DNA from: Piscicola geometra
Lineage: Eukaryota > Annelida > Clitellata > Hirudinida > Piscicolidae
Length of the DNA: 64,000 nucleotides
Assembly: GCA_943735955.1 (NCBI GenBank)
Contig: OX030957.1
Span: 9,407,100-9,471,099, forward strand
Direction of reading: 5' to 3'
Part shown: in pieces, positions 47,861-59,649 of the stretch
Numbering within the stretch: position 1 is the stretch's first letter
Layout of the letters: each line of letters begins with the position of its first letter
Program-made: the position numbers and the translations under genes
Notes under the pieces: generated by a model
What the model saw: the letters and a program-made list of their open reading frames with translations, nothing else
Database searches by the model: none
What the model was told of the DNA's origin: nothing

Positions 47861-48381
47861 TCCCATGATTTGACTGACAATATAATGCTTAAGAGTCTTA
47901 CAACATAAGCAAGTGATTGAAACCAGGCGGTAACTTGTCTTTTTTTTCAAATTTGTTGACAGAGTGGCTATCATCTAAACATCTGGGAGAGATCATTTAT
48001 TTAAGCATTTTGGAAAAAATTAACACAAAAATTTGGTCATTCATTTTTCTTTTAGAGCTCTTGATGGGAGCTTATCTGGACCAGTTGCTTTTTGTGAGTT
48101 GAAATTCAAGGTTAATTTCAAAACTCCATTATTTTTATTTGTATCCTTAGGGTTTCTGGTTCCTTTCTGAAGTTAAGTTGATGTCACTATCATCGTTAAA
48201 CGAAATTATTGGCTCACAAAAAGTTTTTCTTACCAAAAGAATATAACTCGTTAATTATATCATAATGAGTGGCCGAACGTTTCTAATTTAAACTAGTTTT
48301 TAATGAAAAAATAATAAGTGGCAGGGAATAAATTCAATAAAATGCAATTGCGATTTGATAACTTCAGTGATTTAAAAATTC

Positions 48382-49122
48382 ATGCCACATATAAACACAA
48401 TTACTCCCTCAGTTTCCTCCTACAACATTCTCTTGCACAAGCCTGCAAGACAAAATGGCACTTACGGAAATTATCCTAAACTAAACGGAATATTGTACAA
48501 TTATGAAGCCGACCTTGCTGTCGATGGAAACCTCAGTTATAGCTGGGATAGTTTTTCATGTTCTCACGCAGTAGAAAAAGGAACGTGGTGGATTTGCGAC
48601 ATGCAGAACTTCTATATGGTCGGGAAGGTTTCATTGTATGGCAGGGAAAACAGTTTTTTCCGACTGAACTTCTTCATCATAGGTCTTTCCTCAAGCGACT
48701 ACGAAGGTGGTAATGTGATCAGAGGCACGTACCACATATGTGCTCAATACCCGAACACGATTGTTGGAACTGGTCCCTTCACGGTGTATTGCGTTCTTCC
48801 CATCCCCTTCTCTAAGTACCTAATCGTGCAGCAGCCTGAACCATCGCCTGGTTATCTCACAATATGCGAGATTGAAGCGTTTGTAGTTGAGATCAAGAAA
48901 GCATTCAAGTGGCAAATGTTCGAAGGCTTCCACCAGAGCAACTTCCAAGTGGCCAGACTGGCAAAGAAGAGTGGTTTGGAGTGCACTTTGGAGTGTTTCA
49001 GCATGGAAGGTTGCTGGTCTGCCAGTCGTTCAACCTCCGGAGAGTGCATCCTCAGTGCACTCAATAGCACGAGTGTTCTTGTAAAAGATAAAGCGTGGAG
49101 CTATTATTTAGGAGCCAAATAA
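48382..49122 (+). CDS. Fucolectin-like (F5/8C) + PAN/apple domain protein, single exon
   Basis: An uninterrupted 246-codon frame. Residues ~15-170 (NILLHKPARQNGTY, ADLAVDGNLSYSWDSFSCSH, GTWWICDMQNFYMVGKVSLY) follow the fucolectin-like F5/8 type C fold, a beta-sandwich that binds fucose or other sugars; ~190-240 (LECTLECFSMEGCWSASRST, GECIL) fits a PAN/apple domain. Such proteins are usually secreted and are often multicopy in molluscs and other spiralians, with proposed roles in recognition or immunity. No signal peptide is encoded, and a stop lies three codons ahead of the ATG. Either a leader exon is spliced in differently, the copy is a retrogene, or export is lost. The frame is intact, so recent function is likely. 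Confidence 0.75.
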   Translation: MPHINTITPSVSSYNILLHKPARQNGTYGNYPKLNGILYNYEADLAVDGNLSYSWDSFSCSHAVEKGTWWICDMQNFYMVGKVSLYGRENSFFRLNFFIIGLSSSDYEGGNVIRGTYHICAQYPNTIVGTGPFTVYCVLPIPFSKYLIVQQPEPSPGYLTICEIEAFVVEIKKAFKWQMFEGFHQSNFQVARLAKKSGLECTLECFSMEGCWSASRSTSGECILSALNSTSVLVKDKAWSYYLGAK

Positions 49123-49655
49123 TCAGCTATTTAAAACTGTTTTCTTCCAAAATTTAATTTAAAATATTTTTGGAAAGAAAAAAAAAATTTATCGTGTGTT
49201 TTTTGAGATACCTGTGCACACTCATTTCTACTCATCATCGTCTGTAACAAGTAATAAACTAAAATAGCTGAAAAGGAAGAATTATGAATGGAAAACGTTT
49301 AAAATTATGAAACCGAAAATATTTTATTTCAATTGTTCGACACATTGTTTCTTTCTGTTGCCATTTTAGAAATTAGATACAAACATTGAAAATTCTTGCT
49401 TCGACACAAAGCATTGGAATTAAATTCATAGGATGGAACATCAAATAATTTGTTTGCATTCAATTGTAATTTATGCTTGTCAATGGCATGGAATAAAGAA
49501 CGTCGTCATGCAGCGTTTCCAGTAGTTATATTGAGTGTGTTTGTGAATTTGTTTCAAATTTTTATGATCACTTAGAAAGTCAATTAATAAATGAAAAAAT
49601 AAATAATAAATTATAATGAAGTTAATACAATAGTTATAATTTCAAGTTCTTATGT
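49123..49655. other. 3' flank of the lectin gene
   Basis: A-rich run at 49181 and an AATAAA at about 49253 could serve polyadenylation. No other feature. Confidence 0.4.
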
Positions 49656-49659
49656 AATA

Positions 49660-50085
49660 GCATATTTGTAAACCTGCAACACCAACGCGAGATCTACTAC
49701 AACTTTATTGACTTTAAAAAAGCTTTCGACCGCGTATGTTAGACGGTTTGCTTCACATAATGAAAGATTTGAACTTCGAGGAAGAGCTAATAAATATAAT
49801 CGAAAACTTTTATAAAAACGCCAACAGTGCAGTAATTAGTCCTCTTATAAGTACTTCTCAATGGGCAGTTAGGAGAATTCTTCAAAACATCAGTGGGAGT
49901 TCGTCAAGGGTGTCTGCTTTCCTCTATTCTTTTCAATATTTTTCTAGAAAGAATAAAACAAGAAACTCTCCAAGATCATCATTGTACCATTTCTATTGGC
50001 GGCAGGTCACTCTCCAACTTAAGGTTTGCTGACGACATCGATCTGATGGATGAATCCAGCGGCGAACTTCAAGACATAATATAAT
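49660..50085 (+). mobile_element. RTE-like reverse-transcriptase fragment
   Basis: Plus-strand text in two frames: FIDFKKAFDRV, then GVRQGCLLSSILFNIFLERI, and LSNLRFADDIDLMDESSGEL. These are the DFxKAFD, GVRQGCLLSPxLFNxxLE and FADDI catalytic blocks of endonuclease-encoding non-LTR elements. The catalytic FADD is intact, but a stop after DRV and a frameshift near 49890 break the frame. Confidence 0.85.
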
Positions 50086-50123
50086 TATAATTCAAGTTTT
50101 CAATTCTAAATGATAACCGGTTG

Positions 50124-50205
50124 CAACAACAACAGTTTTAGTCTAGGCAAGATCCTCTTTTGTACATCCGGTTGCACACTCAACCCTAGTGCTAAAAGGA
50201 TTAAA
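50124..50205 (+). other. Dispersed exon-like module, copy 3
   Basis: Plus frame NNNSFSLGKILFCTSGCTLN then PSAKRIKKD. It directly follows the RTE-like fragment by about 40 bp, which raises the possibility that the module is carried by a retroelement. Confidence 0.4.
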
Positions 50206-50209
50206 AAAG

Positions 50210-51000
50210 ATTCAACTTATATAACACTAGAACCTCTCGCAACAAAAAAATTTGATAAATTTTTTTTGAAAGTTCGGGGTTGTGAAATTTTGAGGTTGTG
50301 AAAGTGAGTGAGCTACGACGGAGTGAAATTTCAGATTGTAATGAAGGAATAAGAAAGTGATCATTTAAATATGAGTAAAGTTTTTTAGAAACTATTTTTC
50401 TATTTTTCAGAGATATATGACAGATTAAAAATAGGTCTCTAATTAAACATTTGAGATGGGTCTAGATGAAAAATTATCAAGTATGTATTATAACGGATGA
50501 TTTGTAAAACGAAAGAAATGTTGAAATCTTAAAATTTGATGGAGTCAAAGAACTGAGGATGGCACATGCAAAAATACAATTTGGGACCATCAGCTTTGAG
50601 GTGCGTTGCATGTAAAAAATTAGAAAATTATTTTAATATTCTATCCAATGAACTAATATATTGATGATTAGAGAATTAATATTTATTAACTTTTTCCAGT
50701 TTATCATCAATAAATGCTGTGACGAATATCGCATTTAATATTAGAACAAACTATTTTAAAGAATATTAATATTAAAACTATTTATTCTAAAGAATAATAA
50801 TGTTCGAACTAACTATTTGAAAGAATACGAACGTTCTAACTGAATACTCAAACGACTACGAATCCAGTGCGAATAGTTTAGATTCTAAAAGTATAAAAAA
50901 ATGAAATATGTTTTATTAAACAAACTAACGCTTTATGAATAAATTTATGAAGTTTTTGATAATTAAGCAAAAATTATTCTTATTTGATTAAACTATGTGA
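50210..51000. other. AT-rich stretch
   Basis: No supported features. Around 50740-50840 a degenerate repeat of AACTATTTTAAAGAATA-type phrases occurs. Confidence 0.4.
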
Positions 51001-51005
51001 TCATA

Positions 51006-51779
51006 GGGGAGACCGGGGCAAGATGACCTGAGTAACGATTTATATCGTTTTGTTATTTTATTTTTAAATATAAAGAACTTTTGTTCCACGAACTTTTAGA
51101 ACATTCATTTGTTGTAATGAAATATAACCATTTACATTTAAAAATGAAAATAAATAAGGAATAATTTCATTTTTCTACAACCTTACGAAATTTTCATCTT
51201 GCCCCGGTAATGGGATTAAAAAAATTAACAAATTGTAATTTTTTATATATCTTACATGGTTAAACAAATTATAACAATGTTTTTAAATTTTGAAAATATT
51301 AAATAAAATAAAATAAATGGTAATATCATAAAAATAGAATGAAACCTAGACATCCGAAATTATCTATAATTAACAGCATTAGTTCTTTGCGGTAATTTCT
51401 TAATTTGTAATAATTAACTAATAATTAAGCCAGCATAAAAGCTCCAATATCATAATCATATTTATTTTTGAAAATTCTGAGATACGAGTCATGATGACAA
51501 GCAAGTCATCTAAGTTAGTTTTTCTAAACGAAATATGTTACCCATTTCTGCAGCAAAGCTTATTTAAACGTATCTAAAAGTTATAACGTGACCGCGGAAA
51601 ACAATCAAAGCTTCACAACTTAAACAAAAATTGTGATTTCAGCGTTTGCATATTTTTATTTAACGAAAGGGAGGTAGGAGAACCAGAAGTGTTCGTTTCA
51701 TGCTCTTATTAGTGAAAAACTTAAAATATAAGACATTCTTCATCTTGAGCCCGGCTCGTCATCTTAACCCGGTCTCCCC
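51006..51779. mobile_element. TA-flanked nonautonomous DNA element, copy 2
   Basis: Left TIR GGGGAGACCGGGGCAAGATGA, right end TCATCTTAACCCGGTCTCCCC, with TA immediately outside both ends (51004-51005, 51780-51781). The TA target fits Tc1/mariner-like or related superfamilies. No transposase. Confidence 0.8.
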
Positions 51780-51781
51780 TA

Positions 51782-52032
51782 TACAAATCGAGTAATTTGT
51801 CAATTTTTGCCACTATTTGGCATAGCTCAATTATGAATCATTCAATACTTTGTATTAAAATAAACGCATTTCAGGCAAGAATTTAACCCGCGAAATGCTT
51901 GAGAGAGAAGCTGATAAACACTTTTACCCCTGACCAATTTGAAGATCTTACGAATCTTCAAAAGACCTTGGTGACGGTGCCAAGAGCTAGATTTGTAGTT
52001 GGTCAGTTTGAATGTACGGGTTGAAGGTATGG
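51782..52032. other. Short spacer between two transposons
   Basis: No supported feature. Confidence 0.4.
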
Positions 52033-52040
52033 GTGGCGAT

Positions 52041-53578
52041 TAGAGGTCGGACCGGGTACCCGATCTGACCGGGTACCCGCGGGTACCCGCGGGACTCCCG
52101 CGGGTACGGGAATGAAAATTAATTTCGTGACGGGAAAAGTCGGGAACCGGGAATAGGTTTTCGGGACGGGAACGGGAATCAACATTCAAATCGGGAACGG
52201 GAAAAGACGGGAACGGGAATCAACTTTAAAATCGGAAACGGGAAAAACGGGAATAACAGTTATTGGGATTGAATTCTTTAAAATTTTTCAGCAAACTTCT
52301 AAGTACGGAAATCTTTATCTCATCGATACTCCGTACTTAAAATAAGTATTAAATGCAATAGAAATGTATAACGAAGCCACCATTGCAAATGTCAAAATCT
52401 CCAACACTACATTTGAAGTTGTTATGGTGACTCCAAATATTAGGAAGATTAGAACAACTGGCAGATGATGAAAACTTGTCAGATAAAATCAAAATGGTCA
52501 GTTATATTATTTTCACTTTATAAATTAATAATTTGAATTTTAATGATTAATTTCCAAGTGATTGTTCAGTTGATCATTTCGACGAAAGAAAAGATGCCCA
52601 TTGATCTTATTCATATGACAGCATGTCTGTTGCATCCCCAGTAGGAAAGAATAATAGGAAAAAAGTTTGGGATAGAAAAAAAATAAATACCAAGACTTTC
52701 ATTAGAGAAAATTTAATTCTATTTTGTACAGCCAGACCAAGCTGCAGTGCCGTTGAGAAAAAAACAAATTATGGTTATTTAGACCTATTATGTTTGTTTT
52801 TATAACGTAAAAATGATAATAAAATTATTATACTATCAAATTATACGAATGATTTTATATTTGCAGTTGTGGAGAATAAGAATGTTGTCAAAAAACATAT
52901 TTCTAACATTATTGAAGAATTAATAATAATAAACGAAGAAAGTTGAAGATTATAAAGATGTTTTATTTTATTTGATTAAAATGAGCAATTTTCAAATACT
53001 ACAAGAAGTAGCAAAAAGTTTTGTTTAGTATATCTGCAAGTTATATTCCTTGTAAACGGAATTTTTCAATATGTGGTCGTTTAACTTCAGACCCAAAATT
53101 ATCTCATTTGAAAGCTGAAACTCTTAACGGTTTAACCCGTGTGAAAAGCAATAAAGACTTGATTGAAATACTCAAAATCAATGACTAACTTTCATTTCGA
53201 TAAATATTTGAAAGTTGAATAGTGTTTTTTTTTATTTGATTAAAATAAATATTCTCTGACTTTCAAATAATAAATTTGAAGAAATGTTAGAACTAGAAAG
53301 TTTGGGACCAGTGAAAACGGCAGCGAAAATGAATAAAAAAACAAAAAGTTTCGAGAACGAGTCGGGACCGGGAATCGAGTTGCGGGAACGGGACGAGACG
53401 GGAATCAAAATTCTGATGTTCCATCGGGAACGGGACGGGACGGGAAAACAAATTTCGGGAACGGGACGGGACGGGAATCGAAATTCTGATGTCCCATCGG
53501 GAACGGGACGGGACGGGAAAATAAATTTCGAGAACGGGACGGGACCGGGAATGAAAAAGCGTCCATGTCCGACCTCTA
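52041..53578 (+). mobile_element. hAT-family element with 12-bp TIRs and 8-bp target duplication
   Basis: Ends TAGAGGTCGGAC and GTCCGACCTCTA are perfect inverse copies, and GTGGCGAT lies directly outside both (52033-52040 and 53579-53586), the 8-bp duplication expected of hAT transposition. Subterminal GGGAACGGGACGGGA repeats fill about 200 bp at each end. Inside, the plus frame IPCKRNFSICGRLTSDPKLS near 53050-53110 resembles the C-terminal dimerisation segment of hAT transposases (ER-x-FS-x-AG-R). The rest of the transposase is missing or unreadable, so the element is nonautonomous. Confidence 0.85.
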
Positions 53579-53580
53579 GT

Positions 53581-53728
53581 GGCGATCGGCCTTAATGTGG
53601 ACCCCTCCTCCTAATTTTTTCGAAAATAACACTTTTAAACAGAAGTTTAATAATGTATTTTTAAATGGAGAGAAGGGAAGTCCGAACCCTAGGATCTTTC
53701 GAATATTTGCAGCATATCGCTGCTCCTG
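53581..53728. mobile_element. Foldback MITE fragment, copy E
   Basis: GGCGATCGGCCTTAATGTGGACCCCTCC on the left and AATATTTGCAGCATATCGCTGCTCCTG on the right, with an internally shortened centre. The hAT element above inserted into its left terminus. Confidence 0.55.
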
Positions 53729-56700
53729 TGTATTGGTATTGATATTGATGCTTTGGCAATGATGATCATAGTGATGTAGGAGAGGTGAACGTGAAAAGTG
53801 ATTAATGTATACATATATTCTATAAAAGGTTTAAAACTGTTTAACTTCATGAATTTCTTGAAATGCGCTATAGACATTTTTAATTAATTGATTGAAGATG
53901 ATTGAACCTGGATCAGAGCAGGCTTTGATCGTCTTCAGCATGGTGGTCGCTGTTTTAACAAAATATTAAAAAAATATAAGATACAAAAACACTGTCATTT
54001 ATAAAAGGATGTAATAACTTTATTGAAACGTTAAAGGGATTAAACGTAGAAAAGGAATTAAACTTTTTCCGTACCTCCCTTTAAAACCTGTTTCTGGACA
54101 TGTGGCAGAGGCGCATGGTAGCATTAAATGAAACTTATTAGCCATTTCAAAGTTTTATCCAAACTAAAGACTTTCAAATTTGTTTCAAAAGCTTGTTTTT
54201 TACAATTTAATTAAAAGATTTTTATTTTTTTAAACTTTTATGTCTTAATTCTCTTTTTATATTTTTTTTATGTTTCACAATTTATGTTGAAAAATCTTTT
54301 GGATAAAATAATATTTTTGAATTTTAATTCTTAATAATTTTTTTCTCTTTTTCGAACAATAAATATACCTCTATCGATTCATTTACAATAACCATTTTAT
54401 AAGAAAATAAATGTAATCCAATTTTATTGTTTTCATTGTTGTGAAATATATTATATTTTTGAAGAAAAAAAAAGAGTGTAAAACAATTTTAGAAAAAAAA
54501 GATGGACACTATTTTTTGGACTTTAATCCATCAATTAGTCTTTAGTTTGTTGAAAAAAATGTGCTTAAGCAAGTCAAGACTGTAATTAAAATAAAATTGA
54601 AAATCTGAAAAGTGGAAAAGTTTGAAAGAGTTTTGCATGATTTCATTGCCGGAGATTAAGTCATTGCCAGCAGAAAAATTTAATATTCATGAAATTGTAA
54701 CTTTAAAAAGTGAATAATTTGAAAAATCATTAAATATGAATATAATTGCTTTAAAATGCAGTCAGAGTGAAAAATAATAGATTATTTCGACCTAGGCCTT
54801 TAAGCGTAAAATAATAGAAAGACCGTTTTTATTTTCTATACTCATGAATTTTTCGACAAAAAAAGTTTCTTAGAAAATGCTCACTGAAGAATTATGTCTG
54901 AATTTTTGAAACAGAAATTTTTCAATTTTCCTTCACGTTTTTATGGATTATAAAAGTAACATTGATCTTTCAAATGTGGAGAAAGGAACTGTTATGGTGG
55001 AAATAGAGTTAATAACTTAAATAGTAGTTTTCTCATTAGTTTTTCATTCCAAATTATTTTTGTTAGATTCTTTTTCGTATTTTTGTGTTTTTTAGATTTT
55101 TTTTGGAGTTTTTGTTTTTTTTAGATTTTTTTTCACATTTTTGTGTTTTTTAGTATTTTTGATTTTAAGGTCTTTAACAAAATTAAGTTTTTTTGTTTAC
55201 AAATATTTTTTAATTTCATAATTTTAAGGTTTTAAACGTTTTAGTGCAATTTGATGTCTGTTGAAAATGTGAGAAACCTTTTTGATTTTTTGTCAAGAGA
55301 CCGAGTTTTGAAACTATAATAAAGACCCAAAAAATTCATTTTTAATTTTTATAATTGCCTAAAACTCATCTGTTGAAAAAATAATTCAATCTAAAAAAAT
55401 ATAAATTAATAATTAAAATGTTTTTAAATTTCAAAATTATAATTTAAAATATAATAAAGCAGAATTCTGCTTAGAATTAAATATAATTTACTTTTTAAAT
55501 ACTTGGCATTAAGCCCAATAAACACTAAAACATCATATCGTCAGATCTTGGGTGGTTCTTTCACGTGCATAAGAAGAAAACTGTGCGGGACTCAAGTCGA
55601 GAGGCCAATGAAGCTGTGTCAACTCACAAGATGAAGGCTAAAATCCCAGCTCGTGCATCACATAATTCAAAATCTAAGCTTGCATTTGTTTTCCACGAAT
55701 GAATAGCTTTGCAAAAAATATATATTAAATAACTGCATGGAATTTAGATGTCAAAAAAAACATTTAAAAGAATTAAATCAAGCAAATCTGACTTTAAAAA
55801 ACTTATTTTATCATTGCACAATCAATCATTTCACTCACAAAAAAGTTTCATACTGTCTTCAAACCATCTGATCATGTGATACTGAAACAATGTAATTAAA
55901 GCTTTACATTAAGTTGTTGGTGTATAACTCGATGGTAATAGTTAAGGTTTTTTAACGAGATATATATGACAATATTAACGATTTACAAACTTTCTAGCTG
56001 CCCTTCTATAATTGTGGATGGTCTCACGCTTGATATTTCTTGAACAAGAAGATTGAGACTTAAAGTGTAATTTAATTTACTAGAATGCACTTTATGCATT
56101 TTAATCCATGATTTTAGTGTATAAAGCTCCAATAAAACATTTTTGTTTATTGTACGTGTATGCTCCACCATTTTATAAATTGAGTTAAATATACCTTTAC
56201 GAGAAAGAAAAAATTTACCGATAAGTGAACGTAAATTTGTTTTTCAATAAAGTAAAGTTAATCCAGATTTAGAGTTTTTCTTATTATATTATTTAACCTT
56301 ACTTTAAATCATGGTTTGCGAAAAATTTAACCTAGGACGTTTCAGCTTGGAATGGTTTAATTGGATGATTTAGCCTGGACAATCCAGTTCATCAATCATC
56401 TTCTATGATTTTCATCCATGGACAAATCAGCGAAAACAATGAACTGTTGAAGAAAATTGAAACTAATTAATAAAAGATGTTATGACCCGTAATCTACTAA
56501 CAAAATATAAAAAATCAAATTTACTTTTTCTATATTATGAGTAAAAAAGGAAACTATTTGTTTTATATAGTTCTATAAGAAATATTCAAATTTAGGTATT
56601 TGAAAACATCGATTTCAATGTCAAGTTTAAAAATAACGTTTTATCGACATTTTCTGCTAAAATTTATAAATTTCCATTCAATGTTGGCAAATTTATTTTC

Positions 56701-56935
56701 TTTTAGCTATTCTTGGGTGAATCGTCCACAAGGTGAATCTTCAGGCTCAACCGTTTTATCTCAATCATTCCAAGCTGAATCGTTTGCAAATCGGAAAGGA
56801 TGTTTTCAAATTGAACCACCGAAAAGTCAATTTAAAAACTATTGTATTCTCTTGCAAAAAGGTTTTTAGATCCGATTAGGAAATTTGTTCATGACACTGC
56901 TGGAGCCCAGTGTAGTGTGGGTGCCACAAATTAAA
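53729..56935. other. AT-rich gene-poor stretch
   Basis: About 3.2 kb with no convincing frame. TTTTTAGATTTTTTTGGAGTTTTTG-type T-rich repeats occur at 55080-55160. A GCGCTATA...ATTGATTG tail remnant lies at 53866-53905. Confidence 0.5.
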
Positions 56936-56941
56936 CAGGTA

Positions 56942-58016
56942 GGGGGAGTTTGCACAAGTTGGGACGATTTTTGAACGTAGCCTCATAGCTCAATTGCATA
57001 AGAAATAATTTAAATTTAAATTTATCCAGCCATTATATTGATGCCTTGTCTAGTTATGTGAACTCAAACATGAGACTAGATAAAAAAAATACAATTTTTT
57101 TTCACTTCAAACACGAACACCAAAAAATGTCATGTTGAGCAACTGGGTTCTCAAGATGGAAGGCTCTGTTCCCTAAGATGAATTTATATTGTATTTATTA
57201 AAACATGTCATTTAAAAGCTGTATTTATCGTCAAAATTAATTAGTTATCTAAAGAAATACATCAGTTTGTATTTAATGTGAACGGTCATTTAATCAAATT
57301 GAGTAAATTAAATTAAATTTAGCTTTTATGTTAATTTTGAAAATTTAACTTTTTTTCTTTTCGATTTTTGCTGGTTCAACTTCTTCAAAAATTGCTTTCC
57401 TTTTTAAAGTTGTGTCGAGGCTAATGAATACTAACAGTTTTTTTATTTAATAAAAAAGTAAATTATTGGTTTGTATTAATTTTCAATAGTCTATTTAGAA
57501 TATAAACTTTATATAGTCGATTATATTATATATAGTCTCTATAGCTTTATCATCACACGAGATGGACGAATGCCAGAGACAGATTCACCAATGTCTATAA
57601 TCTCTTTCTACGTTTAATCTTAGACAATTATTCATGGTCCATGTTAGGAAACTATGACCATGCACATAATCATGGTCATAACAGGCCAATCACTCAATTT
57701 TTAATTTCACAACTTGCATACAATAAAACTGTATTGCGTCATCTAATTACTTATAAAAATAGAAATTATTTACCTTCGAAAGTTGAAAAAAAAAGCAAAA
57801 TGTTATCTTCCAATATTTTAACAATTTTTCTAGAATTCAGTTTTTCAAGTATTCCAATTAAATAAAACAACTTTCCGAAACGAAACCAACATTAAAATGT
57901 GCATCTAAGATGGATGCATAGATATGAAATAATAAAAAAAATAATTTTTAAAGCGCATAACTGTAAATAAGCCCGTTCTATTTTAGGGAACCGGTTCATC
58001 TTGAGCAACCTCCCCC
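56942..58016. mobile_element. TA-flanked element, GGGGGAG(G/T)TTGC type
   Basis: Left end GGGGGAGTTTGCACAAGTTGGGAC; inverse of the right end GGGGGAGGTTGCTCAAGATGAACC; TA outside each (56940-56941, 58017-58018). About 1.08 kb, no transposase recognised. The termini resemble the 51006 family (GGGG-AG...CAAGATGA), so the two may be distant relatives. Confidence 0.7.
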
Positions 58017-59305
58017 TATTAAGTAACATTAGTAACGTGAAGTTGAGTAAACTAGATTGCTGATGTATTTCTTTTACTTGAAAACCTCAAATATGAAATT
58101 TTTAATAAAATACCCTAATAATCTATCTACTAAGTGAAATTAATAGCTTTCCATTTTTTAACTTTTTTGTTTTTTGAAAGCTTTCCCTTTATATTACACA
58201 GATGCATTTTTTTGAAATATTTATTTAGTTGATATACTGCTTATTGATTTCAATTTGCACATGGATTTTGCGGTTGAAAAGTAATAATATAGTTCTAATA
58301 TTTTTTATTTTTCGAAAATGGCAAATAAATTCATAAATTTGTTAAAACAAATTTTTATTAAATTAGATTTTTTAGCAAAATAACAGAAATTTACTGAAAT
58401 TTTTTTTCTCTTTTAACTTCAGATTTTTTTATCAAAGATTTTATTTACTTTTTTTTAAAGGGTCTATATAAAACTATTAAATTGTTTTTTTTAAATAGGT
58501 AAGTTAATTTAAAAAAAAGTGCAATATTTATCGATTTAGAGTTTTTAGTAATTAGTTGAAAAAATATCTATAAATTCGTAAATTTGAAAAAACAATTATT
58601 TAAAAATGTACGAATGTATTGGTATTTTACGGTATATGTTTTTTCCTGTATTAGAAACAAGGAAGTAGAAGCATGAAACTTAAAGTAAAGGTATATTTCG
58701 TGTTTTTGATTTTTATGAAGTTATTCTACTTGTTTGTTTAGAAAAAATTTTTACTACAAGTTTTAAAAATCTTTTAAAATGTTTTATAGCATCTGACACC
58801 TGTTTAGATTGCTGTCGATCAATTCAAAAAAAGCACTTGATCTTTCGGTCTCAAAGGAGCTACCAAAAATATTTTATAAAACTCTTTTTTCTCAAAGGCT
58901 TTTTCCAAAACTGAAATTTATGAATTCTTGTTAACCTTCATGATCTGACCAAGTGAGAAATAAATCGATCGAAATCAAACATCTGGAACCCTATGTTTTA
59001 TTTCAGCAGCTATATTTCTGAATTTTTTTCAAATTATTTAATTTCTTGGTGGTGTCTCAAAACCCACCGTTGAAAAGCTTGAATTTTTTGTGCCACATTG
59101 AAAACAATGATAAGATACAGTCTTTTGAAACATGTTGTTTTTTTTTAAAGAAGGTAAAAATAATACACATAAAAAAGAAGAAATTTTAACATAACATTAT
59201 TTTCACACTAATTTAAATAATGAATAAGGTCTTATAAGTGCTTTTGAATAAAAAAAACGATTGGAGAAAGGCATCAAACTCATTTTGACACGTTTTGATC
59301 AAATT
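58017..59305. other. AT-rich stretch
   Basis: No supported features. Confidence 0.5.
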
Positions 59306-59309
59306 TCAG

Positions 59310-59388
59310 TCTTGGCAAAGACTTCTTCTGCACCTCCGGTCACACCCTCAATACCAGCGCCGGAAAGATCCAGAAAGATGATGATTAG
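59310..59388 (+). other. Dispersed exon-like module, copy 4 (with acceptor and stop)
   Basis: An AAATTTCAG acceptor precedes LGKDFFCTSGHTLNTSAGKI then QKDDD and a TAG at 59386-59388. This copy looks like a complete C-terminal exon. The rest of the gene was not found. Confidence 0.4.
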
Positions 59389-59576
59389 GCTTTTGTGTGA
59401 ATGATTATGCTTTTTAGGGAATGATTTTAAAAATGATGGTGCTGTGGTGATGATGAAGATGTTTTATTGGTGATGATAGTGATGCTGTGACGATTGTTGG
59501 GAGGTGGGATGTGAGGGGTGGTTGAATTAATTATAAAGATTGATAAACTTTTACTCAACTACTAAAAATATCTTTA

Positions 59577-59645
59577 TATTAAGAATCGAACCCACGCTAG
59601 TAAGACGGACGCCAAGCGTATTACTGTTAAACTAGCCCGTCTCTT
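59577..59645 (-). other. tRNA-like sequence, minus strand
   Basis: The inverse strand reads GACGGGCTAGTTTAACAGTAATACGC...GTGGGTTCGATTC, with A-box-like and B-box-like parts at tRNA spacing. I could not fold a convincing anticodon arm, so it may be a decayed tRNA or SINE head. Confidence 0.35.
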
Positions 59646-59649
59646 CAAA

